DNA of 64,000 nt from Phallusia mammillata (Eukaryota > Chordata > Ascidiacea > Phlebobranchia > Ascidiidae), in the NCBI GenBank assembly GCA_003260075.1, contig QLIY01000189.1, positions 87,845 through 151,844 on the forward strand, read 5' to 3'. Positions 24,301-33,700 of this stretch are shown piece by piece. Numbering within the stretch: the stretch's first letter is position 1; each line of letters opens with the position of its first letter. The notes beneath the pieces were generated by a model, which was not told the origin of the DNA, made no database searches, and worked only from the letters and a program-made list of their open reading frames with translations. Made by a program: the position numbers and the translations under genes.

Positions 24301-27300
24301 AACTGCCAGAAAACGCCCTAAGAAACAGATACAAGAACATATACCCGTGTAAGTTTAAACATGTGGTAAAAAAGGTCGCTTTAAGATCCTAACCTCCTAA
24401 TTGCTTACTTAACAGATGATCACGCCCGGGTCGTTTTGCACCAATCCGGGGGAAACGATTACATTAACGCCGCCTACATCCCGGGTTACAATAACGAGAA
24501 GAAGTTTATTGCTACTCAGGGTCCGAAGAAGGAAACCTTGAACGAGTTCTGGCTAATGGTTTGGCAGGAAAACACCAAAATCGTCGTAATGCTTACTGGC
24601 CTAAGTGAAAACGGCAAGGTTAGTTCTATACCGGACCAGAGTTGCAAGCGGGCCCGAAAGCCCGAACCCGGAAGTATAAGCCCGAATCCAGGCCCGAACC
24701 CGAAACGTTTTTGCGAAGCCCGCGTTTGGGCCCGAAATTTTGATTGACAGGCCTATCCACGAAAGCCTTGCAACAAAGGATGAGAAAGATAAAAGAGATA
24801 GACAACAAACACAATGAACAATAGTAGACAATGGGGTAAACAATACGTTTTAGAGTAGGGTGGGCATTAGGTCAAAGCCAGAGAATTGTTACTAAAAAAT
24901 GGCGGAAACGGAACGTAAAGTCAGGCCCGTTTTGAGCCCGTTTTCTGACAAATACCCAAGCCCGGACCCGGCCCGAGCCCGGCCCGAACCCGGCCCGAAC
25001 CCGGCCCGAACCCGGCCCGAACCCGGCCCGAACCCGGCCCGAACCCGGCCCGAACCCGGCCCGAACCCGGCCCGAACCCGGCCCGAACCCGGCCCGAACC
25101 CGGCCCGAACCCGGCCCGAACCCGGCCCGAACCCGGCCCGAACCCGGCCCGAACCCGGCCCGAACCCGGCCCGAACCCGGCCCGAACCCGGCCCGAACCC
25201 GAACCTAGTCCGAAAAGCACGACCCGACTTGCAACTCTGTACCGGACACCAACTATTGGGTTTACTAGATTTGGAACACTTAATCACGGCGTTTTGTACA
25301 ATACAACAGAAAATAGTGTCTGTATTAGTCATAAGTTTCATAAGGGACGCCGTTGTCGAATAAATTAAGTTGCTACAAGATAGTTAAGTTGCAGAAAGAT
25401 AGCTAACCTGCAACGAAATATAACTAACTTGCAAAGCAAGAGAGCTAAGTTGCGGCAACTTGCCGCAAGTTGGGTTATCTTGAGGCAACTTAGCTAACTT
25501 GCAACGAAACATAGCTTCCTTGCTACGCAAGATAGCTAAGTTGTCGCAAAATAACTTAACTTGCAACGCTAAGAAGTTTTTGTTTGTTTTCTAAACCGGT
25601 CCGCGAGGAGTTCGTTACCGGTCCGTATAAATTTTCAGGTTAAATGCTATAAAGCATTTTGCCTATGTATCCCGGGGATGATAAACTAATTTAAGCGTTT
25701 TATTGCTAAATATTTGTAGTTTTTGAAGACCGGTTCGCGATAAAATTTCACTTTCAACAATGGACCGCAGTGCAAAAAAGGTTGCCGACCCCTGTTCTAA
25801 CCGGCCTAAAGGCGCCGTTTTCGAAAGAATTAAGTTGCGGCAACTTTATTGATTCGACAACCACGCCCCACAGTTTCAAAAGTACAAATTGACAATTACC
25901 TTATACTAGATAAGCATTATACTGATCAAGTTTAATAAACAGGCAAAGTGCGAGCAATATTGGCCTAACTTGGGAAGCGAAAGCATGTTGACATTCGATG
26001 TTCTTTCCGTGAAATGCATTCAAGAAACATCGTTTGGTGGACTTATCCGGAGAGAATTTGTCATTTCAAAAGAACAGGTTACCCTCGCCATGACAATAAA
26101 TTTGCCTTTTGAAATGTGTTGTCAAAGAAACAAAACAAAAAGCCATATCCCACCTTGCCATATGTCAAATTATAACGTTGCTTTAGAAGGAACGCATCAT
26201 AACACAGCTTCAGTATACAACCTGGCCCGATCATGGTGTTCCCGTGACAACATCCAACATGATGTATCTACGTAACATCGTCAATGACTTACACAACACA
26301 GGTTCTCCGATCATTGTACACTGCAGGTAAAAAAGCAAAGCAAAAAAGGGTTTATGGCAAAAATTAAAAAAAAAACTGACATCAAAACATTTTTATTTTG
26401 TGCTGCAGTGCAGGTTGTGGACGTACAGGTACTTATATAGCAATGGACAGTTTGTTTGATGAACTTGATGATAGGGGAACAGTTGATGTGCCACAAACGG
26501 TTCTAAGAATGAGACAGAATCGAACGGATATGATTCAAACGTCGGTACGTTACTTTGTGCCATCTTTTGTCGTAAAATGATATGCATTGGAGTTGAAAGT
26601 ATGCTTGTAGCCATGACTCCAAGCAAAATAAAAATTATGAGCACCAAATTACTTGTAGTTCGAGAACAACTTAACTTGAGATTCTTTTGTCAGAAACAAT
26701 ACATATTCTTGTACAAACTTCTCATGGAGCATGAACATTTGATGGAAACAAACAAAAACGTCACTGAATTGGAAGAAATGACTTCAGCTGAACTGTAAGA
26801 CTTCTGAAATTACTTAACCTTAAACAAAGCATAATGAAACAATGGACATTTGCTTTTAGCGATGGAATGGTAGAAAATGAGTTTGCCATATTGTCTACGT
26901 TCCGCTTTGGTGAAGATTGGCAACCAAGCGATAACAAACTTCACACATGTAGGTTTACTATATATGAGGTGTTTATTCTGTTTGACTGGCACACAAATGT
27001 TTTTAGACAAAGACACGGCAATTGGAGTTTGGAATGTAAAGACTGAATCCATTAAATATCTGAACGCTTCGTGTGTCCAAGTATGGCTGCATTTTTGCAA
27101 CGAGATCAAGCAAACAATTTAAACAATATAAACGTTTGGGTTCTTGTGCAAACAATAGCCTAGTCCTATACTGGTTAGCGCTATTACCTTGAGAACTTAA
27201 ATCACACAAGTTTGCTAAATTTCAATAGGCGCGGCGTAAAGAGCACAACTTCGCGAACTAAGTTAAAGGTTTTAGACTAAGTTTTTAGTTTGTTAATTTT

Positions 27301-28606
27301 TGTGTGTAACGAAACCTCACCTAAACAAGAATAGCTTAAACCGTCAGTATGTTTACACGATTTTGTTTTTGAATAATTGATAACGCTCCTTAATGCATTT
27401 ATTTTCTAATTTTCGGCACAACTAAAAAAAATTATGGTAAAACGTATTAAATTTCGTCTTCTATTATTTATATTAAAATCCTTCCTCATTACTTTTATCT
27501 TTGTAGTTACACATTTGTTTATGCAATAGGACCAAACTACATCTGAATATTTTGTCGCTGCTCAAGGCCCTGACATAGGAAAAGAGGAAGAGTTTTGGAA
27601 GATGACAGTGATGAGAAACTTGTTTGTGATTGTTGATTTAAGCAAAACAATAAAGGTTTTTGGAGAATTACCTTTTGTAATGACCATTTTTGTAGATAAT
27701 GCAACTAAAACATATAACTTAGTACAAAAAGTGATTTAAATTGATTTGTGCATTTAGATTGCAAACAACAAACTTTATCAACATGGGGAAGTTACTATTT
27801 CAGTGAAAGAACTTGACCAGACTCCGGTATATAACATTTTTACATTTGAAATCTCATCTGGTCATATGACAGTAAGCAACAAGATTCTTTATTTCAATAC
27901 AAAACGAAAAATGCACGAAAAAGCTTTTTTTTCAAACTAGGTCGGTCAGATGTTCACGCTTCTTCAAATAAACGAATGGAACGATGTCGAAAATCCACCG
28001 AATGAATTGAATTTTGTCAATGTTATTGAAACAATGCATCGACTAAAGACTGAACGAAATTGCCATTCTGTATTGATATGTTGCAGGCAAGTGTTTATGC
28101 TTTTCAGTAACAGCAAATGCTCTCGATTTACAATTTTTTTCAATACCTTTACAATCCTACTTTATAAAAAGCTTCCATTTAACCAACATTCACCGTTTGT
28201 GTCGTGAAATAAACTGCACTTACTCGGATCACTGAAACACGCGGATCACTGAAACACGTGTGACTGTAAGCAAAACTACACCGGTCTGTATTCACACGTT
28301 TTCTGTTTAGCAACGGGTCAACCAGAACAGGGACATTTATCGCTCTGGTAAACATTCTCGAACGTTTGAAAACACAAAGACAAGTTGATGTATTTCGAAC
28401 TGTCAAAGATTTGAGAGATATGAAACCGAACATGCTGGACAACAAGGTAACTTTATGACAAGATAGCACAGGCTAGTCTCTATTTTGTCAAACTGAATTG
28501 ATTATTATTCATGTTTTCTCTGTCATTTTAGGTCCTCTACAAACTTTGCTACTCACTCGTGATGAAATACTTAATAGAATTTCGCGCTGATCCCAATTCG
28601 ATATGA
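21358..28606 (+). CDS. Receptor-type tyrosine-protein phosphatase with C-type-lectin-like and FN3-like ectodomain (25 exons, ~1,020 aa)
   Basis: Exons: 21358-21436, 21497-21673, 21757-21892, 21966-22063, 22476-22628, 22823-23017, 23109-23209, 23307-23411, 23492-23588, 23661-23826, 23912-23982, 24086-24198, 24252-24348, 24416-24618, 25943-26077, 26187-26326, 26409-26544, 26694-26794, 26860-26948, 27007-27080, 27530-27655, 27758-27871, 27941-28086, 28311-28446, 28532-28606; all phases close (3,063 nt). Order: signal peptide (MVVLTRLLLYFLW), two lectin-like segments to about residue 279, an FN3-like module, an Asn/Thr-rich stalk, a transmembrane helix (~411-431), then phosphatase domains D1 and D2. 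D1 has NRY, the WPD loop (D657) and HCSAGCGRTG with nucleophile C688 and R694, so it should be active. D2 keeps C950-x5-R956, but the preceding His is Cys and WPD is WND, so it is probably weak or regulatory. Exons 1-2 and the lectin assignment are less certain than the phosphatase part. Confidence 0.88.
24637..25239. mobile_element. hAT-type MITE carrying an internal 11-bp minisatellite, perfect 8-bp target duplication
   Basis: Terminal inverted repeats CAGAGTTGCAAG and CTTGCAACTCTG are flanked on both sides by TACCGGAC (24629-24636 and 25240-25247). It sits in the phosphatase intron between exons 14 and 15. The inner part is extremely GC-rich next to AT-rich surroundings. No transposase is present. 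Confidence 0.9.
24972..25202. repeat. 11-bp GC-rich minisatellite, about 20 copies
   Basis: The unit CCCGGCCCGAA repeats almost without change for about 230 bp inside the element at 24637-25239. Because 11 is not a multiple of 3, all frames stay open and produce long repetitive reading frames on both strands. These are not genes. Confidence 0.95.
25364..25570. repeat. Degenerate ~20-bp repeat array with TTGC/GCAA palindromes
   Basis: Units resembling AAGATAGCTAAGTTGC recur about nine times in both orientations (GCAACTT and AAGTTGC). Similar strings beginning CGCCGTT and ending AATTAAGTTGC occur at about 25349 and 25811, bracketing this array and the next element. The whole stretch may be one composite insertion. 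Confidence 0.7.
25597..25794. mobile_element. Truncated hAT-like element
   Basis: The right end GGTTGCCGACCCCTG is a typical hAT terminus. Inner ACCGGTCCGCG and GACCGGTTCGCG motifs pair across the element. The flanking 8-mers TTCTAAAC and TTCTAACC agree at 7 of 8 positions. The expected left inverted repeat is missing, so the left end seems deleted. Confidence 0.6.
28087..28310 (+). other. Second GC-AG intron, splitting the D2 active-site motif
   Basis: The donor is CAG|GCAAGT, a near-ideal GC-type donor, and the acceptor TTTAG|C. It falls inside the Ser codon after the D2 catalytic Cys, the same place where the D1 intron (26327-26408) splits its motif. No GT donor gives a continuous frame. 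Confidence 0.85.
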
Positions 28607-28732
28607 ACAAAACGTAGGCGATAGACAAAAAGAATGTGTCCACAACTAGAGTGAAACACCTCGCACTGTACTGTAATAATGTATCTGTTACTTCACTTCT
28701 GTAGTGATATTTTTTCTGATTTTGTGTAAATC

Positions 28733-29002
28733 TTAGCTGACAAAGTCAGGGATGGCATACATGGGGCCCAATGGGACCATGTTCCTCTGTATTGTAGCTT
28801 TGTTGTAGTTTGTTTCGACATTTTTTACAAATGTGATTAACCCAGTGTTGTTACCTGGTGGTTTCCACAGCTTCTTGCCATTATGATATCTATGATTTAA
28901 GTCAGGATTTTGCGTAATCAGTGCATGAAACAAATGTTTATTGTCCACGTACATTTTATGTTTATTGCGTTTACGTAACAGCAAATAAGTATCAGGCAGC
29001 AA
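28733..29002 (-). CDS. Unrecognised short open frame, coding-like
   Basis: The minus-strand frame is open from a stop just above 29002 down to TAA at 28733. Its first ATG gives about 73 residues beginning MYVDNKHLF and containing KLWKPPGNN. The composition is balanced and protein-like, unlike neighbouring random frames. No ATG or clear acceptor explains the upstream part, so it may be a last exon, a retrocopy fragment or a small gene. It lies between the 3' ends of the phosphatase and nesprin genes. I recognise no family. Confidence 0.35.
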   Translation of the reverse strand: MLPDTYLLLRKRNKHKMYVDNKHLFHALITQNPDLNHRYHNGKKLWKPPGNNTGLITFVKNVETNYNKATIQRNMVPLGPMYAIPDFVS

Positions 29003-29396
29003 GACAGCCGATCCGATTGTCTATAGCAAATGTTTGGATTCAAACTCAGTCTGTGCTAAATAGCATTTTCTCCAACCCAGTGGATCTGAAGCAACATTGC
29101 AGTCACCAGCTTTGTAATGTCAAATATAATATTTAAAAAGTTATCCAAAGTTGCTGCAGCATCATGGCATGCAGCACGATGGTAGACTCAAGATGCAATC
29201 AGTCTATATTATAATTTATAGCTTACTGTAGACAGGTGAGATATGTATCTAAGCTCACAGGCAAGGAATTTAATTTGAACATTGTTGCCTTCATTTAGCA
29301 GCAAGTAAACTATAAATTGTTGATTTGACTGAGATTTGAGCTGCTGATTTGTATTGAGCTGGTAAGTTTGATTACAACCTCATTTGTGAATATAGT

Positions 29397-29678
29397 TTGA
29401 ACGGCGAGGAATATTTTAGTGTTTTGCTGGATTTGATTTCATCGGATCCGTTTCATTACACAAACCCCTGTGCCGAACAGTTGGTATGTTCAGTTATTGT
29501 GCGATTTCATAATTTTCATCTTTCGTTTTTGTGGTGCAGAAAAACCGGGATTGGCCGAAACACTTTGAAGTGTGACGATTTACGCAAACAGGGGTACGCA
29601 ATAGAAAGCGCCACAAACTTGTTTCGACATTTTATTAACAAAGTGATTCAATATCGAAAATCCTACAAAGTTGAATAA
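29397..29678 (+). other. Possible exon pair of unknown gene
   Basis: A frame starting LNGEEYFSVLLDLIS ends at TTG|GTATGT (29484). A good acceptor, TTGTGGTGCAG (29540), continues in phase to a stop after NRDWPKHFEV. Read without splicing, another frame stays open to TAA at 29678. No upstream exons were found on this strand and no family is recognised. The call is weak. Confidence 0.25.
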
Positions 29679-30179
29679 ACAAATCAAACATGCAAGTGCA
29701 ATTTAAACTTCCCACATCAACAAACCTGACAAAACGATGTTGGACTGGGAAAGCATTGGGTGGAGGAGTTACTACATACAAAATTTAACGCGTAAGAAAT
29801 ATATGCAAAATTACAGTAGATAATACACAACTACGCTCTCTATCTTCGTGCTATAGAAAAATAGGTTTTTGTCTATTAACATCGTATCAATACAATTTCC
29901 ACTAAAGGTTGAAGCAAAAAAGAACAAACAATTGAATGGACATGTCGTGTAGTAACCGTTAAGGCAAGCGTTAAACAATTCACAGTGACTTTCCTGTCCA
30001 TGTTTCTTTCATTGTTAATAGTCGAAGTACGAATGCATACAGAAACGACGAAACCTCGGAATACAGCCAAACTGAATCTTGTTGCTGTAAATCAACTCTT
30101 GGACTCCGGTAACTTTCCGACTTCAATTTGTCTCCACAGCACCATTAGAAAGAACAAAAAGGTGCGAAAAACGCAACGA

Positions 30180-30753
30180 TTACGTCGGTGGAGGTCCATC
30201 GGTCCAGGCAAGTGATGGATTAATGTACAAATGAAGGTTATTTTTTCGGAGACAGGCATAACGCTCATCCAAACACGTGAGAGGGACGAGCAGGAAAAAG
30301 AGCAACACTGCTAGAAGGAAAAAATAGAAAGGTAACGCGGCTTTGAAAGCACGTCGAAGATAACCTGGTTTTGGGGTATACAAGTCCAAACTGGCTTTAT
30401 CGTTGTCGATGTCAAAGGGGTAATCCCCGACGCCACGTTTTTCCTCCCTCTCAACAGCCCAATTGATTGCGTCAGACAAGATCTGATAATCAGTTTCGTA
30501 TTCAACATAGCCCGATTCGCCGTCGCTGTCCGAGTGTCTGTATTCATCCGAGGTTTCGGCGCTGTGTTGTTTAATTTCGTGCCCAACAAGCAGTTTTTGT
30601 GTAGAATGGCTGACTTCGCTGCGATAAGTTGAAGTTTTCATGGTAACGGTCGTCGTATCAACGTGTGTCCGATTGTTAGTTGAGGTTTCGTGTTTTGTGT
30701 GTGCTTTGTCGGATGAGACGTGGTTAAATTGCCTTCTTGTCGTCTCTTCGAAG
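30180..30753 (-). CDS. SYNE: Nesprin terminal exon with KASH domain
   Basis: 190 codons plus TAA. A Thr/Ser-rich region is followed by a basic stretch (RRAFK) and a hydrophobic helix of about 21 residues (AALPFYFFLLAVLL onward). A lumenal tail of about 35 residues follows, with two Cys (CLDERYAC) and the terminal DGPPPT. The Pro-Pro-Pro-Thr end and the Cys 20-25 residues before it match the SUN-binding tail of vertebrate nesprins. The acceptor is TTTACAG at 30760-30754. This is the firmest single call in the gene. Confidence 0.95.
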
Positions 30754-33700
30754 CTGTAAAGCAAAATCAAGATTGAAATTATAATAGGCTACACTCGTAC
30801 AGACTCAGCTTTTGCGTAAAGCGCGTTTTGAAACAAACTTTGCATTCTTAATTGTCTTTGAGAATTAAATCAGCTTTACAAAACCATAAGATCCATTTAG
30901 AAGCTTGGCAGCTAGAATCCAAGTTCTGAAAAACTACAAAGTAACTTACAAAGTTTGTTTCAAAACTCACTTTGGGCAAGAAACAATAAGATTTAGTTAA
31001 TAAATGCTGTTAAGTCATGCCGGGCGCAAATGAAAAGATACGATCAAAGAAGTTTCCTGAGTTCCACTGATCATAAGTTGTAAAGCACATGGGGACGGGT
31101 TAAAAAGATAAGAGTAAAAGAAAAAGACGAGCAGTCTCTTGACCGACACTCATGCACACATGTCACACCACATACCACCATTGTTATGTTTACATGCAAA
31201 ATAATAGACAGACTTTCAAACATGCAGTTAGCAAAATGTCCCAACAGACATTCATCGTTTCGTGAGGCCCTAACAAAATTGTCCTTTTTCATTTTATTAT
31301 GTATCGTGGCCGTATGTTGGTTATAGAACACTCATATGAATTAAATACCCCAATTACAACAACAGCGTAAATAGGATTATAGGGAAATACATTTTTTTTA
31401 TTACTTGTAAGCAGTAATTGCGTTTTTTGACATTGTTGCCGCTAGACGGCAGTAGAGAGGTGTTTGCTATATCTTGTAAGTCAATAATTTACTTCTAGGG
31501 GGGGGGGAGAAATACATTTTTTTTATTACTTATAAGCAGTAATTGCGTTTTTTGACATTGTTGCCGCTAGACGACAGTAGAGAGGTGTTTGCTATATCTT
31601 GTAAGTCAATAATTTACTTCTAAAGCCAACACGTGTCTTTGAACTTGACACGAGAGTAAAGACGCCAGTAACTAAGTCTACACTTGTATGTAATTTTTTG
31701 AACCGTGTACCTTATTTTTCTTGAAAAGTGTTTGTATTCTTGCATTCTGGTGCTGTGAAAACTAAGAAATGCCTATTGTAACGTGTTTTCTATTGCGGCT
31801 ACAATAGGATATAATGCATGTTGTTTCCTTACCTTAAATTATTTCCAGCCTTATTACAATCAACCTAATGAGAAGTGTGCTATAATTTTGGCCCATACGT
31901 GTAATATGACTGACATTTCGCGGCAAAGTTTGACTGTTTCCCCTTTCGCTTCTGAATCTATCCCTTTTGGAAACAGTTAAGGTATGCAGGCAAAGTGGGC
32001 GGACGTAAAGCAGGCGATCAAAGGCATAAACGTAAAACATACAGGACAACAGGCAAACACAAAATGCTGGGATTTCCACCGGTCTGTCGACTAACCTGTG
32101 CATCGTCTTTGAATCATCCACCTAAGAAATTCGAGAGAAGGCGCGAGAAAAAGGCACAGCGGCAACGTCACAAAAAGAGAGAGAAGAAAAAAGTGGGGAG
32201 AGAAAATAAACAACATAGTCTGTTATTCAGTGTATGTAATAAGATCTAAATTTTAATAAAGATTAAATTACTTTTATTGCGTGCACTAGCACATTTTAAT
32301 TAAATTGTATAAAATTATTTTTTTTATTGAAGAAGTCAAAATTTTATAGTTTATAAACCGACTAAGTAATGCATTATACTTTACCTTCCTGCGAAGCTTC
32401 TTGAGTTTCATTGAAGTTGTCGAATGTAGAGAAACTTCACTTGCTACAGAATCCGTCTCCGAATTCGAGCCAACACTCCCTCTCTGTTAAACAAAGAAAC
32501 GAACATCTTGTTATATATGTACCGTAAAGCTATCCCACAACGATAAATAATCCTGACCTCTAGTTTGTACGATGACATTACAGTTATATGAGGAGCTGGG
32601 TCTGGCAGACACGTCAGCGAATTATTCAGATTTAACGGTTTTGTGCACATGCGACATTACACAAAAGAAGTTTCTAAGCGCCGGACCAAATCTTTCCGCT
32701 TCAGTGAATGCAAAGCTTAGGCTTTCATACATAAAACATCGCTTATGCTAGATAAAGCTAAAGATCTAAAACTTCTACAGAAATGCTTAGACCAGCTAAC
32801 TGACGCAGGGATAAAGTGAATCCATGCAACAAAAGCTGATTGAAACGTAAACGCAGTCGAAATCGATACGTTTTTTGTTCCCTTTGGCGATTTTCGCGGA
32901 CGCGGTAAATCCAACCGCAGCCGGCCTTCCTCTCAGGAGTTGTAGTGCCTTTTTCTACTTACCATTCTCCCTCTCTCCTCCTTGAGTGCTGTTTCAGCCA
33001 CTCGTATATCTTCGCCAACACGGTCTAAAAGCGATTTTAGGCGGTCGGCGATGTCGTCCAAACGATCCGAGGTCTCCGCTGCTCCCTCTACCGGTGGCGA
33101 CTGTGGAGTACGATATCGTCCATCGGCGAAAAAAAGTTGATTGGAGATCTCTTGAAGGGATGCAATCTGAACAAGAACATTGATACAAAATGCCATATAA
33201 AAACATGCGCAAGAGATTGCAATCAAATAGTCATTTGGTATCAAAACACCTCAAAATACTTGTTTTTGTCGATTTGGGTGTACTTACACAATGCTTTCTG
33301 TTTACCTTTACGCGTTCCTCTAAAGTTTCGACGCGAAGTTGGATAAGGGCTTTGTGAGCTTTTCTTAGCATCTGAAGAGAAACAGGCACAGGGGAATCGT
33401 GGAACCTACACACAGCAGCAAGCTCCTCTCTCTTCTTTTCCTGTTCCTCGATCCAATGCCTCAGTTTTTTCGCGGATCGGCTCACATCCTAGGAACAGCA
33501 CAAAGCGAATAATTTGATATGCAACAGTGCAAGAATTCAAAATTTCCAAAAAATTTTTTCACACTTACCTCGCATCGGACGAACATTTTTTGAAGCTCCA
33601 CTTTCCGTTTGTGTGCATTTGCGTTTAACTCCTTCCACCCGTCTCTCATTAGTTTGGATTTAGCAGCAGTTTTATCATAGACGGCATCGTCAGTTAATCT

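Noticed and set aside
24899..25363. Long Pro/Arg/Gly-rich open frames on both strands
   Set aside because: They are produced by an 11-bp tandem repeat that keeps all frames open; no splice or start context.
31995..32249. Lys/Arg-rich plus-strand open frame
   Set aside because: It is antisense to the nesprin intron and microexon; the composition reflects the polypyrimidine tract of the opposite strand.
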